A stretch of DNA of 64,000 bases from Cognatundibacterium oligocarboniphilum (GCF_013377855.1 NZ_JABXYJ010000012.1:1-64000), one strand, 5' to 3'; positions 27,640 to 37,890 are shown, counted from the first letter of the stretch. Numbers and translations are program-made. Notes: a model not told the origin generated them from the sequence alone.

Positions 27640-30231
27640 ATGAATACTCAATATCGCAAATCCCTGCCCGGTACCGCGCTGGATTTTTTTGATGCCCGTG
27701 CTGCGGTGGATGCCATTGCTCCCGGCGCTTATGACCGCCTTCCTTACACATCGCGCGTGCTGGCCGAGAATCTGGTCCGCCGTTGCGACCCGGAGACGCT
27801 GACAGCCTCGCTGAAACAACTGATCGAACGCAAACGCGAACTCGATTTTCCGTGGTTCCCGGCACGCGTGGTCTGCCACGACATTCTCGGCCAGACCGCG
27901 TTGGTGGATCTGGCTGGTTTGCGTGATGCGATTGCCGATCAGGGCGGTGATCCTGCCAAGGTCAATCCGGTGGTGCCGGTGCAGCTGATCGTCGATCATT
28001 CGCTGGCGGTGGAGTGCGGCGGTTTTGATCCGCAGGCATTTGAGAAAAATCGTGCGATTGAAGACCGTCGTAACGAAGACCGCTTCCATTTCATCGACTG
28101 GACCAAGCGCGCTTTCAAAAATGTGGATGTGATCCCGCCAGGCAACGGCATCATGCACCAGATCAATCTGGAACGCATGTCGCCGGTGATTCACGCAGAT
28201 CAGGGGGTGGCTTATCCCGATACCTGCGTCGGTACTGACAGCCACACCCCGCATGTGGATGCGCTCGGCGTGATCGCTATCGGCGTCGGCGGTCTGGAGG
28301 CGGAAAACGTTATGCTGGGGCGCGCATCGTGGATGCGCCTGCCGGACATCATCGGCGTCGAACTCAGCGGTAAGCCACAGCCCGGCATTACCGCGACCGA
28401 CATCGTGCTGGCGCTGACTGAATTTTTGCGCAAATCCAAAGTCGTTGGTGCCTATCTGGAATTCTACGGTCCGGGTGCTGCCGCGCTGACGCTGGGTGAC
28501 CGCGCCACCATTTCCAATATGGCGCCGGAATACGGTGCCACCGCAGCGATGTTCAGCATCGATCAGCAGACCATCGATTATCTGCGCCTGACCGGCCGTA
28601 CCGACGAGCAGGTCCATTTGGTAGAAACGTATGCGAAACAGGCGGGTCTGTGGTCCGACGCGCTGAAAACGGCAGAATACGAACGTGTGCTGACATTCGA
28701 TCTGTCCACCGTCGTGCGCAACATGGCCGGTCCGTCCAATCCGCATGCACGACTGGCGACATCTGAACTGGCAGCCAAGGGCATTGCCGCACCGTGGCAG
28801 CAGGAAGACGGCAAGATGCCGGATGGCGCCGTCATCATTGCCGCCATCACTAGCTGCACGAACACCAGTAACCCGCGTAATGTGATTGCCGCTGGCCTGC
28901 TGGCACGCAATGCAAACCGTCTGGGACTGGTGCGCAAACCCTGGGTCAAATCTTCACTGGCGCCCGGTTCCAAAGCAGTGACGCTGTATCTGCAGGAAGC
29001 CGGACTGATGAACGAGCTGGAGCAGCTCGGCTTTGGCGTCGTTGCGTATGCCTGCACGTCTTGCAACGGTATGTCCGGCGCACTCGATCCGGTGATCCAG
29101 AAAGAAATTGTAGACCGTGATCTGTATGCCACGGCTGTGCTGTCAGGTAATCGTAATTTCGATGGCCGCATTCATCCTTATGCCAAGCAGGCTTTCCTGG
29201 CTTCGCCACCGCTGGTGGTCGCTTACGCGATTGCCGGTACGGTCCGCTTTGATATTGAAAAAGATGTGCTGACCGTGGTTGACGGTAAAGAAATCCGCCT
29301 GAAAGATATCTGGCCGACCGACGAGGAAATTGATGCGATCGTGAAATCCAGCGTTAAGCCGGAAATGTTCCGACAGGTGTATGAGCCAATGTTTACTCTC
29401 CGCGCAGATCAGGGGCCGGCAGTCAGCCCGCTGTACGACTGGCGCCCGATGTCTACCTATATCCGTCGTCCGCCATACTGGGAAGGCGCACTGGCCGGAG
29501 CACGCACGCTCACAGGCATGCGTCCGCTGGCAGTATTGCCGGACAACATTACAACCGATCACTTGTCACCATCGAATGCGATCATGCTTGACAGTGCGGC
29601 AGGTGCTTACCTCGCGAAAATGGGTTTGCCGGAAGAAGACTTCAATTCCTACGCAACCCATCGCGGCGATCATTTGACTGCGCAGCGCGCGACCTTTGCG
29701 AATCCGACATTGAAGAATGAAATGGTGCAGGTCGATGGCAAAGTGAAAGCCGGTTCACTGGCACGCATAGAGCCAGAAGGCAAAGTGACCCGCATGTGGG
29801 AAGCGATTGAAACCTACATGGAGCGCAAGCAGCCATTGATCATCATCGCCGGCGCGGATTACGGTCAGGGTTCCTCGCGTGACTGGGCCGCCAAAGGTGT
29901 ACGTCTTGCGGGTGTGGAAGCGATTGCCGCAGAAGGTTTTGAGCGTATTCACCGCACCAATCTGATCGGTATGGGTGTGCTGCCGCTGGAATTCAAGCCC
30001 GGTGTCAATCGCCTGACACTCGGAATCGACGGTACGGAAACCTACGATGTGGTCGGTGAGCGCAAACCGCGTGCTGACTTGCTGTTGGTGATACACCGCG
30101 CCAATGGCGAACGGGTGGAAGTGCCAATGACCTGCCGCCTCGATACCGCAGAAGAGGTATCGATTTATGAAGCCGGTGGCGTGTTGCAGCGGTTTGCCCA
30201 GGATTTCCTGGAATCGTCGAAAGCGGCTTGA
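27640..30231 (+). CDS. acnD: 2-methylcitrate dehydratase, Fe-S (AcnD)
   Basis: Aconitase-family iron-sulfur enzyme of 863 aa that dehydrates 2-methylcitrate, working with PrpF instead of PrpD. Cluster-binding motifs include TSCTNTSNPRNVI near residue 408 and YACTSCNGMSG near 470 (two Cys). Substrate motifs include VGTDSHTPHVD and the swivel-domain loop YGQGSSRDWAAKGVRLAG. The ATG follows prpC by 129 bp and lacks a strong ribosome site. The acnD-prpF pair is typical of Burkholderiales and some gammaproteobacteria. Confidence 0.96.
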   Translation: MNTQYRKSLPGTALDFFDARAAVDAIAPGAYDRLPYTSRVLAENLVRRCDPETLTASLKQLIERKRELDFPWFPARVVCHDILGQTALVDLAGLRDAIADQGGDPAKVNPVVPVQLIVDHSLAVECGGFDPQAFEKNRAIEDRRNEDRFHFIDWTKRAFKNVDVIPPGNGIMHQINLERMSPVIHADQGVAYPDTCVGTDSHTPHVDALGVIAIGVGGLEAENVMLGRASWMRLPDIIGVELSGKPQPGITATDIVLALTEFLRKSKVVGAYLEFYGPGAAALTLGDRATISNMAPEYGATAAMFSIDQQTIDYLRLTGRTDEQVHLVETYAKQAGLWSDALKTAEYERVLTFDLSTVVRNMAGPSNPHARLATSELAAKGIAAPWQQEDGKMPDGAVIIAAITSCTNTSNPRNVIAAGLLARNANRLGLVRKPWVKSSLAPGSKAVTLYLQEAGLMNELEQLGFGVVAYACTSCNGMSGALDPVIQKEIVDRDLYATAVLSGNRNFDGRIHPYAKQAFLASPPLVVAYAIAGTVRFDIEKDVLTVVDGKEIRLKDIWPTDEEIDAIVKSSVKPEMFRQVYEPMFTLRADQGPAVSPLYDWRPMSTYIRRPPYWEGALAGARTLTGMRPLAVLPDNITTDHLSPSNAIMLDSAAGAYLAKMGLPEEDFNSYATHRGDHLTAQRATFANPTLKNEMVQVDGKVKAGSLARIEPEGKVTRMWEAIETYMERKQPLIIIAGADYGQGSSRDWAAKGVRLAGVEAIAAEGFERIHRTNLIGMGVLPLEFKPGVNRLTLGIDGTETYDVVGERKPRADLLLVIHRANGERVEVPMTCRLDTAEEVSIYEAGGVLQRFAQDFLESSKAA

Positions 30232-30308
30232 TCCTTACCGGAAGCCGGTGCGGACGTGTGCAGCATTCCGGGCACATTTCCCGCCGGTGCATTCAGGAGC
30301 AAATATTC

Positions 30309-31502
30309 ATGGTCCATGTAGCACAAATCAAAATCCCCGCCACCTACATCCGTGGCGGCACCAGTAAAGGCGTGTTTTTCCGTGTGCAGGATTTACCGGC
30401 GGCGGCACAGGTTCCCGGTGTGGCGCGCGATGCTTTGCTGTTGCGTGTCATCGGCAGTCCCGATCCTTATGGCAAGCAGATTGACGGCATGGGCGGTGCC
30501 ACTTCCAGTACCAGTAAAACGGTGATCCTGGCGAAATCGGCGCGTCCGGATCACGATGTCGATTACCTGTTCGGCCAGGTCTCGATCGACAAGGCATTCG
30601 TTGACTGGAGCGGCAACTGCGGCAATTTGTCTGCAGCGGTCGGCTCTTTTGCAATCAGTGGCGGTCTGGTGGATGCAGCCCGGGTGCCGCACAATGGTGT
30701 CTGCACGGTGCGTATCTGGCAGGCCAACATCGGCAAAACAATCATTGCGCACGTGCCCGTCACCAATGGTGAAGTGCAGGAAACCGGTGATTTTGAGCTG
30801 GACGGTGTGACTTTTCCGGCTGCCGAAGTACAACTCGAATTTTTAGATCCGGCTGATGAAGGCGAGGGGGATGGCGGGGGAGCGATGTTCCCGACCGGAA
30901 ATCTGGTCGATACGCTGGACGTGCCGGGAATCGGTGCACTGACGGTCACGATGATCAATGCCGGGATTCCGACAATTTTTGTGAATGCCGCAGCCCTTGG
31001 CTATACCGGTACAGAGCTGCAGGATGCCATTAATGGCGATCCTGAGGCCTTGGCCATTTTCGAAACCATCCGGGCTCACGGTGCCGTTCGCATGGGACTC
31101 ATCAGCAAAGTTGAGGACGCAGTTCAGCGTCAGCATACGCCGAAGGTGGCATTTGTTGCGCCGGCGGCAGATTACATCGCGTCCAGCGGCAAACAGGTCA
31201 GAGCAGCTGATATTGATCTGCTGGTCCGTGCGCTGTCGATGGGAAAACTGCACCATGCGATGATGGGCACGGCAGCCGTTGCCATTGGCACAGCGGCCGC
31301 GATACCCGGCACGCTGGTGAATCTGGCGGCGGGCGGCGGTCAGCGTCAGGCTGTGCGCTTCGGACATCCGTCCGGCACCTTGCGGGTAGGCGCCGAAGCT
31401 ACGCAGGAAAATGGCGAATGGTGCGTCAGAAAAGCGATCATGAGCCGCAGCGCCCGGGTATTGATGGAAGGCTGGGTCCGGATTCCCGGCGACAGTTTCT
31501 AA
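30309..31502 (+). CDS. prpF: 2-methylaconitate cis-trans isomerase PrpF
   Basis: Converts the trans/cis form of 2-methylaconitate made by AcnD to the one used by the aconitase that follows. It is 397 aa of the diaminopimelate epimerase-like fold. N-terminal signature IPATYIRGGTSKGVFF carries the catalytic Lys. GNCGNLSAAVGSFA and GIPTIFVNA are further landmarks. The start at 30309 has CAGGAG ahead; the frame reaching 30228 would overlap acnD and has no family match in its extra part. A strong terminator follows at 31538. Confidence 0.95.
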   Translation: MVHVAQIKIPATYIRGGTSKGVFFRVQDLPAAAQVPGVARDALLLRVIGSPDPYGKQIDGMGGATSSTSKTVILAKSARPDHDVDYLFGQVSIDKAFVDWSGNCGNLSAAVGSFAISGGLVDAARVPHNGVCTVRIWQANIGKTIIAHVPVTNGEVQETGDFELDGVTFPAAEVQLEFLDPADEGEGDGGGAMFPTGNLVDTLDVPGIGALTVTMINAGIPTIFVNAAALGYTGTELQDAINGDPEALAIFETIRAHGAVRMGLISKVEDAVQRQHTPKVAFVAPAADYIASSGKQVRAADIDLLVRALSMGKLHHAMMGTAAVAIGTAAAIPGTLVNLAAGGGQRQAVRFGHPSGTLRVGAEATQENGEWCVRKAIMSRSARVLMEGWVRIPGDSF

Positions 31503-31537
31503 AATAGCAGACGACCAGATACGATGAATCATTCTCA

Positions 31538-31571
31538 AAAAACGCGGCTCCTTTAAAGGCCGCGTTTTTTG
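31538..31571. terminator. Intrinsic terminator between prpF and prpE
   Basis: Perfect 12-bp stem AAAAAACGCGGC with GCCGCGTTTTTT and a T run. It would stop or reduce read-through into prpE, so prpE may also have its own promoter. Confidence 0.88.
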
Positions 31572-31651
31572 TTGGTGGCTTACATAAAACTTACGTGACA
31601 CTGCCCGGCCTGCCCGCGGTAATGCCCATGAAATTCCAATCAGGAGGGACT

Positions 31652-33541
31652 ATGACGTACGCAGATTTTTATCAGGAATCAATCCGGCAACCGGAAAAAT
31701 TCTGGGACCGGGAAGCACAGCTGATCGACTGGCACCGGCCGTATCAGCAGGTGCTCGATACCAGCTGTCCGCCATTTGCGCGCTGGTTCGTCGGCGGCGA
31801 GACCAATCTGTGCCACAACGCGGTAGACCGCTGGTTGCGTACCCAGCCTGATCAGCCCGCACTGATCGCTATTTCGACCGAAACCAATACCGAAAAAACG
31901 TATTCATTCGCTGAACTCCACGCTGAAGTGCAGCGCATGGCAGCCATTATGCAAAGCCTTGGTGTGAAGCAGGGCGACCGGGTGCTGATTTACATGCCGA
32001 TGATTGCCGAGGCAGCATTTGCGATGCTGGCCTGCGCCCGCATTGGTGCGGTGCATTCTGTGGTGTTTGGCGGCTTTGCTTCCAAGAGTCTGGCAACGCG
32101 CATCGATGATGCGCAGCCCGTGCTGATCGTCTCAGCCGATGCCGGCATGCGCGGCGGTAAGGCTGTCCCTTACAAGCCTTTGCTGGATGAGGCGATCGCC
32201 GCTGCGGATCATCCGCCACAGCATGTGCTGCTGGTTAATCGCGGGCTCGACACCATGAATCTGGTCAGTGACCGGGATGTGGATTACGCCACATTACGGG
32301 CACAGTACATCAATGCGCAGGTGCCGGTCACCTGGTTGGAATCGAACGCGATGTCCTACGTGCTGTACACCTCGGGCACCACTGGCAAACCGAAGGGCGT
32401 GCAGCGTGATGTCGGTGGCTATGCAGTTGCGCTGGCGGCGTCGATGAAGCATATTTATTGCGGTAATCCGGGGGAAACTTATTTTGCCACTTCCGACATC
32501 GGCTGGGTGGTTGGGCATTCCTACATCGTGTACGGCCCGCTGATTGCCGGTATGGCGACCATCATGTACGAAGGTACACCGATTCGTCCGGACGCCGGTA
32601 TCTGGTGGAGCATTGTCGAAAAATATAAAGTCACCCGTATGTTTTCTGCACCGACGGCCATCCGGGTGCTGAAAAAACATCCGCCTGAGCTGATGAAAAA
32701 ATACGACCTGTCTTCTTTGAAAGCCCTGTACCTGGCAGGGGAACCGCTGGATGAAACTACTTCCGACTGGATTGCCGGAGAACTGGGAGTGCCGATTATC
32801 GATAATTACTGGCAGACAGAAACCGGCTGGCCGATTCTGTCGGTGGCCTGCGGTGTGGAGCATAAGGATACCCGGCTCGGCAGCCCCGGTGTGGCGATGT
32901 ATGGCTATAACGTCTGCATCATCAATGAAAGCACCGGTGCGGAATGCGGTGCCGGAGAAAAAGGCGTGGTGGCGATCCGCGGCCCTTTGCCGCCGGGCTG
33001 TATGCAGACCGTGTACGGCGACGACCAGCGTTTTGTGAATACCTACTGGAGCAATTTTGCGCAGGAACAGCTGTATTCCACTTTTGACTGGGGCATCCGG
33101 GATGCCGATGGTTATTATTTTATTCTTGGTCGTACCGATGACGTGATCAATGTGGCAGGGCACCGTCTTGGCACCCGGGAAATTGAAGAGAGCATTTCCA
33201 GTCATGCGCAGGTTTCCGAGGTCGCGGTCGTTGGCGTGGAAGATAAACTTAAAGGACAGGTTGCCGTCGCCTTTGCGATTCTGAAACATCCCGAACTGGC
33301 CGCAACGCTGGAGCAGAAACTGGCACTGGAAGGCGAAGTCATGGCTGTAGTGGTCCGGCAACTGGGTGCGGTAGCGCGGCCAGCCCGCGTGCATTTTGTG
33401 ACTATGTTGCCGAAAACCCGGTCCGGGAAGTTATTACGGCGCTCGATTCAGGCTATTTGCGAAGGACGGGATGCCGGCGATCTGACGACGATAGAAGATC
33501 CGTCATCATTAGTTCAGATCAAAGCGGCTGTCTCGGCTTGA
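31652..33541 (+). CDS. prpE: Propionate-CoA ligase
   Basis: Activates propionate to propionyl-CoA with ATP. It is 629 aa of the acetyl-CoA synthetase-like AMP-forming family. The P-loop is YTSGTTGKPKGVQRD near residue 240. The core motif is in DNYWQTETGWPI. The acetylatable catalytic Lys is in KTRSGKLLRR at the C-terminal end. The ATG at 31652 has a perfect AGGAGG five bases ahead; the longer frame to 31595 includes this ribosome site and is rejected. Feeds prpC. Separated from prpF by a terminator and from the convergent HDOD gene by another. Confidence 0.96.
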   Translation: MTYADFYQESIRQPEKFWDREAQLIDWHRPYQQVLDTSCPPFARWFVGGETNLCHNAVDRWLRTQPDQPALIAISTETNTEKTYSFAELHAEVQRMAAIMQSLGVKQGDRVLIYMPMIAEAAFAMLACARIGAVHSVVFGGFASKSLATRIDDAQPVLIVSADAGMRGGKAVPYKPLLDEAIAAADHPPQHVLLVNRGLDTMNLVSDRDVDYATLRAQYINAQVPVTWLESNAMSYVLYTSGTTGKPKGVQRDVGGYAVALAASMKHIYCGNPGETYFATSDIGWVVGHSYIVYGPLIAGMATIMYEGTPIRPDAGIWWSIVEKYKVTRMFSAPTAIRVLKKHPPELMKKYDLSSLKALYLAGEPLDETTSDWIAGELGVPIIDNYWQTETGWPILSVACGVEHKDTRLGSPGVAMYGYNVCIINESTGAECGAGEKGVVAIRGPLPPGCMQTVYGDDQRFVNTYWSNFAQEQLYSTFDWGIRDADGYYFILGRTDDVINVAGHRLGTREIEESISSHAQVSEVAVVGVEDKLKGQVAVAFAILKHPELAATLEQKLALEGEVMAVVVRQLGAVARPARVHFVTMLPKTRSGKLLRRSIQAICEGRDAGDLTTIEDPSSLVQIKAAVSA

Positions 33542-33561
33542 GTTCAAGGATGCGGGAAATA

Positions 33562-33597
33562 AAAAAAGCGCGGACATCAGATTGTTCGCGCTTTTTT
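33562..33597. terminator. Intrinsic terminator behind prpE
   Basis: Stem AAAAAAGCGCG with CGCGCTTTTTT. A and T runs flank it on both sides, so it can serve both prpE and the convergent HDOD gene. Confidence 0.88.
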
Positions 33598-33654
33598 ATG
33601 TCTGAAGCAAATGGCAGTATGGACGATGGCGACTGCATGAGTCACCACAACAGT

Positions 33655-34560
33655 TCAGACCAATAGTGCCGATGTCAGCGAGGAGACTTCCTCCTCGGAT
33701 TCTTCCAGAATGCTGTTGAGTGTGCCATCGCCGACAACAAAATCAATTTCTGAAGCATACAGTTCTGCGTCAATTTCAGATGTGAAATCGAACGGCGAAT
33801 GCCGGTGAGCAAGCTCATTAGCCAGCAGGATCGTGTCACCCAGGGTCTCTGGCGGCATGGCGCGCAAACCAAACCACAGGGCTTCCAGCGCTTCCACTAC
33901 GGCTGCCGGCAGATGCAGGTTTTTGATGACTGCCCTGCCAATGATGGCTTCGGTGGTGTCCAGATCGACGACGGTATCTTCAAATTCGGGCAGCTCGCTG
34001 GTCACGGTTGGCGGTGCTTCCGGCTCCAGCAGCGATGGGAATTCTTCAGCGCGCGACAGCAGATAGAAGTTACCGACTTCATGCACGATGCCGGCAAACA
34101 TGGCCGTGTCCGGATCAAGGCGTGTGATGCGACGGGCAATGACTTGCGACAATGCGGCAACCTGGGCCGTATGTTCCCAGAGTTCGTTGGCCATGCGCTG
34201 AATGTCTTTGTTTTTACTGGTTCCGGCAAGCTGGCGCACCACGATGGAAACCACGACAGCGCGTAATGTGCGGAAACCGAGCCGGGTAACTGCGGCTTTG
34301 ACATTGGTGATGTCGGTTCCACGGCTGTAGGCTGCCGAATTGGCAATCGCCACAACGCGTGCAGCCAGCAGAGGTTCATTCAGGATCAGTTTGGTGACGG
34401 TATCTGCTGAACAATCGGGATCATCCAGAACTTGCTGAATTTTCAACGAGGCAGCGACATTGGTCGGGAATACCAGGTCGTCGTTGTTTGCTTGTTCGAC
34501 GATGCATTTGAGTGCTTTCGATCTGTTCATCGCAGAGGTCTGTGTATTGGAGTTAAACAT
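33655..34560 (-). CDS. HDOD-domain signalling protein
   Basis: A protein of 301 aa in which the HDOD domain (a degenerate HD-type output domain) covers about residues 20-220. The landmarks are NEPLLAARVVAIANSAAYS, VTRLGFRTLRAVVVSIV and AMFAGIVHEVGNFYLLSRA. No receiver, GGDEF or EAL domain is attached, and the acidic C-terminus (LEESEEEVSSL) has no known fold. HDOD proteins act in stress, motility and second-messenger control; nothing here picks one. Convergent with prpE. Confidence 0.85.
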   Translation of the reverse strand: MFNSNTQTSAMNRSKALKCIVEQANNDDLVFPTNVAASLKIQQVLDDPDCSADTVTKLILNEPLLAARVVAIANSAAYSRGTDITNVKAAVTRLGFRTLRAVVVSIVVRQLAGTSKNKDIQRMANELWEHTAQVAALSQVIARRITRLDPDTAMFAGIVHEVGNFYLLSRAEEFPSLLEPEAPPTVTSELPEFEDTVVDLDTTEAIIGRAVIKNLHLPAAVVEALEALWFGLRAMPPETLGDTILLANELAHRHSPFDFTSEIDAELYASEIDFVVGDGTLNSILEESEEEVSSLTSALLV

Positions 34561-34643
34561 CGCAGATGTTTGCTGACTGCAACTCTACTTTTCTGCCTGA
34601 GGGAACAGCGGCAGAAATAATTGTTCAGGTTATCACAATTGCG

Positions 34644-34684
34644 CTGATTGCCGGAAAACCACAATATGATTTTCCGGCAATCAG
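34644..34684. repeat. Perfect 15-bp inverted repeat, hairpin behind DUF885 gene
   Basis: CTGATTGCCGGAAAA (34644-34658) and TTTTCCGGCAATCAG (34670-34684) are perfectly complementary around an 11-base loop. No T run follows on either strand. It lies in the 195-bp gap between the HDOD gene and the end of the DUF885 gene, both on the minus strand. It may end or protect the DUF885 transcript. Confidence 0.75.
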
Positions 34685-34755
34685 TTTCCATACTTCATTT
34701 TGCTCGACTTACCTGTGAAGGTCAATCAAGCAACCTGAAAAAAGCAAACAAATGT

Positions 34756-36603
34756 CTATTTGTTGTTCTGCCGGGCGGCGATCCATTTCAGCATCTTCGT
34801 TTCCAGCAGTGAAAGCGGCAGGGTGCCATCACTCAGGATGGCATCGTGAAACTGACGTAAATCAAAGTGTGCGCCAATGCTGGCCTGCGCTTTTTGCCGT
34901 AATTCCATGATTTTTAATGCCCCGATCTTGTAACCGAGTGCCTGCCCTGGCCATGCCATATATCGCTCTATGCACTGACGGGAGGCGGCTTCGCTGTAAC
35001 CCAGGGTTTCCTGCAGATATCGGATGCCCTGTTCGCGGGTCCAGCCTTTGACATGCATGCCTGTATCGACGACCAGTCGGGTTGCACGGAGCATTTCATC
35101 GCTCAGGTGTCCATAGTAGGCGGCAGGATCGTTTTCAAACAGCCCCATGTCGCGCCCCAGGGTTTCCGCATATAAGGCCCAGCCTTCGGTGTAGGCATTA
35201 TTGCCACCGACTTTGCGGAACTGGGGAACATCCAGTTCCTGCAGGGTTGCCAGATGAAAATGATGACCAGGCTGCCCCTCATGCAGGAACAGTGTTTTCA
35301 TGCCGGTTGTTGCATAGTCTGCCGGATTATTGATAACTGCCCAGAATACCCCGGGACGGGAGCCGTCAATCGCGGGAACAGAGTAATGGTCAGAAGCTGT
35401 TGCCCGGCTGATTTCCGGTTCGGAGCGGATATCCAGCGCTGCCCTGGGTATCTTTCCAAAAAATAATGGCAGTTTTTCCCGCACAGCAGCATCAATCGTG
35501 CGATAGGCGTCCAGCACTTCTTTTTCCGACTTGAACGGTCGGTAAGTCGTCTGCGCTTCCATCCAGGCTGGCAAGGCTTTGGGATCACCCTGATAACCCA
35601 GCTGCGGCCCGAGCCGCACGTATTCGTTTTGAATCCGCGCCACTTCTCGCAAGCCGATGGCATGAATCTGTTCCGGACTCAAACGGGTGGTGGTCTGGTC
35701 CCCGACCCAGGCGCGATACCAGCGTTCACCGTCAGGCAGAGCGCTCCAGCCGGTGCTTGTACGGCTGACTGGCAGATATTCCTGATTCAGAAACTGGGTA
35801 AATTGTTGCAGTGCTGGTAAAACCTTATCCTGAATGACGCTGCGGTAATCTTTGCTCAGACGCAGTTTGTCAGCTTCACTGAAGCCCGCCGGAAAATGGC
35901 TGACTGGCAGATAGTAAGGATGGCTTTCTATCTTGTCGCCGATTAGTTGCGTATATTGCGGCAACATCGAAAGTACCAGCGCTCTGGGCAGAACGATCTG
36001 GCGGCGCATACCTTCACGCATATTGGCTGTTGCCTGTTGCAACCATCCCGGCAATTGCTTCAGACGGTTCAGATAGGCGTCGTACTGGGGAACGGTTTTC
36101 AGCAGTTGTGCGCTCTGACCGCTGGCAAAATGCGCCATGGTCAGAGGAATGCTGTCCATCTGATTGACTGGCATCAGGCGGTCGTCAAAAGCCGACATTT
36201 TGATCGCAGTGTCCAGTTCGTATTGCAGGCAATCATAAGTGACCTGATCTGCGGCGGAGAGCTGCGTGCGGCTGATCTGGCGTAATTCACCGGCTAGCTG
36301 GCGCCACATGGCAATCTGCTTTGTCTTGACCTTAAGATCCAGGGTTTGCGGTAGCTGGTCATCATAACGGTTGTCGCCGTTGTAAGTTGCAGCGACGGGT
36401 TCAAAACGCGCCTGCTGTTCGTAATACCGCTCAGCCAGTGCCGCCAGTTTTTTTGCTCCGGTTTTGGGAGCGTTGCTGCTGACGGTCTGTGGCGCAGCAT
36501 TGATTGTTGCCTGACTATCCAGTGGCGCAGCGCTAAGGTGATGGCTGCTGGGGAGGGCGACAAAGAGTAAACTCAGTGACAGGGAATAGCGTCTTTTTTT
36601 CAT
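34756..36603 (-). CDS. Secreted DUF885 family protein, probable metallopeptidase
   Basis: An exported protein of 615 aa with a signal peptide (MKKRRYSLSLSLLFVALPSSHHLSAA). The family hallmark is HEGQPGHHFH near residue 480, which resembles the HExxH zinc site of peptidases. An acidic residue that could complete the site is in NAYTEGWALYAE downstream. The ATG at 36603 is used; the frame to 36744 adds 47 residues unlike any signal. Members are thought to cleave peptides in the periplasm, but few have been studied. The gene is divergent from the FAH-family gene. Confidence 0.85.
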   Translation of the reverse strand: MKKRRYSLSLSLLFVALPSSHHLSAAPLDSQATINAAPQTVSSNAPKTGAKKLAALAERYYEQQARFEPVAATYNGDNRYDDQLPQTLDLKVKTKQIAMWRQLAGELRQISRTQLSAADQVTYDCLQYELDTAIKMSAFDDRLMPVNQMDSIPLTMAHFASGQSAQLLKTVPQYDAYLNRLKQLPGWLQQATANMREGMRRQIVLPRALVLSMLPQYTQLIGDKIESHPYYLPVSHFPAGFSEADKLRLSKDYRSVIQDKVLPALQQFTQFLNQEYLPVSRTSTGWSALPDGERWYRAWVGDQTTTRLSPEQIHAIGLREVARIQNEYVRLGPQLGYQGDPKALPAWMEAQTTYRPFKSEKEVLDAYRTIDAAVREKLPLFFGKIPRAALDIRSEPEISRATASDHYSVPAIDGSRPGVFWAVINNPADYATTGMKTLFLHEGQPGHHFHLATLQELDVPQFRKVGGNNAYTEGWALYAETLGRDMGLFENDPAAYYGHLSDEMLRATRLVVDTGMHVKGWTREQGIRYLQETLGYSEAASRQCIERYMAWPGQALGYKIGALKIMELRQKAQASIGAHFDLRQFHDAILSDGTLPLSLLETKMLKWIAARQNNK

Positions 36604-36888
36604 GGCTGGCGGTGAACAAGGGAAACTGCGGTATTTTACGGTACCTGCTATCAGAATCTGCGCAGAGAGTGTAGAAAAAATCAGTTCTGTAGCAAGATTC
36701 AGAAAATTGTTTCGCCAAGTAGTCTCATGAATCAGCTTCAGCATTCAGTTGATATAAAGTCGGTATTTGTCGGGAAAAGGATCAAACGACGAAGTGCCTG
36801 TCGCTGGATACTATGGTTGGATCAGCCCGGTTTGTAATATCTGCACTTCATGTAAAATCCTTTGCCACTGCTTGAAGACAGGATTTTT

Positions 36889-37878
36889 ATGAAACTTGCC
36901 ACCCTGAAAGACGGTTCCCGCGATGGTCAGCTGATCGTGGTTGCCAGGGATTTAAAGACAGCCTGCATCGCTGACGGTATTGCACCGACCTTGCAGCGGG
37001 CGCTGGATGACTGGGGCTTCATCGCTCCGCAGCTTGAGGCTTTATCTGTCCAGCTCAATACCGGAAAGGCTGCCAACAGCTTTGAATTTGATCCAACCCG
37101 TTGCATGGCGCCGTTGCCGCGTGCTTTTCAGTGGGCAGACGGTTCGTCGTATGTGAATCATGTTGAGTTGGTGCGTAAAGCCAGGAATGCCGAGATGCCA
37201 GACAGCTTCTGGCATGATCCTCTGATGTATCAGGGCGGCAGCGATGATTTTATCGGACCTTGCGACGATATCGTGTTGGCATCGGCGGAATGGGGAATTG
37301 ATTTTGAAAGTGAAGTTGCGGTCATTACCGGCGACGTTCCCATGGGTGTCAAGGTGAATCATGCCGGGGAATACATCCGGCTTCTGATGCTGGTCAACGA
37401 TGTTTCATTGCGCCATCTGATTCCGGCTGAATTGGCGAAAGGTTTTGGTTTTTTTCAGTCGAAACCAGCTTCCAGTTTTTCGCCGGTCGCGGTCACTCCT
37501 GATGAATTAGGCGATGCCTGGCAGGATGGAAAAGTCCATTTACCATTGCGCTCGGTCTGGAACGGCAATCTGGTCGGCCAGCCGAATGCCGGAGTGGATA
37601 TGGTGTTTTCATTCCCCCAGCTGATTACCCACTTGTGCAAAACCAGACGGGCCAGAGCCGGTACCATCATTGGCTCCGGCACCGTATCGAATAAAGACGC
37701 AGGGAACGGGTATAGCTGTATTGCGGAAAAACGCGCACTGGAAATGATTGCAACCGGCGCGCCAGTTACAGATTTTATGCAATTCGGCGACAGCATCAGA
37801 ATTGAAATGCTGGATAAAAATGGCAAATCTATTTTCGGTACGATTAATCAGAGCGTCGTGGAATCCGGAGAATCCTGA
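36889..37878 (+). CDS. Fumarylacetoacetate hydrolase family protein
   Basis: A cytoplasmic protein of 329 aa of the FAH family, with the N-terminal domain type MKLATLKDGSRDGQLIVV. The metal site is in DFESEVAVITGDVP, and catalytic surroundings are LLVNDVSLRHLIPAELAKGFGFFQSKPASSFSP. Such enzymes hydrolyse or decarboxylate 2,4-diketo acids in aromatic degradation. No tyrosine pathway genes are nearby, so the substrate is not fixed. The ATG at 36889 has ACAGGA ahead. Confidence 0.88.
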   Translation: MKLATLKDGSRDGQLIVVARDLKTACIADGIAPTLQRALDDWGFIAPQLEALSVQLNTGKAANSFEFDPTRCMAPLPRAFQWADGSSYVNHVELVRKARNAEMPDSFWHDPLMYQGGSDDFIGPCDDIVLASAEWGIDFESEVAVITGDVPMGVKVNHAGEYIRLLMLVNDVSLRHLIPAELAKGFGFFQSKPASSFSPVAVTPDELGDAWQDGKVHLPLRSVWNGNLVGQPNAGVDMVFSFPQLITHLCKTRRARAGTIIGSGTVSNKDAGNGYSCIAEKRALEMIATGAPVTDFMQFGDSIRIEMLDKNGKSIFGTINQSVVESGES

Positions 37879-37890
37879 TGCAAGATGCAT

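Noticed and set aside
32294-33394. 366-codon open frame on the minus strand
   Set aside because: It is antisense to prpE, with biased composition and no recognisable domain.
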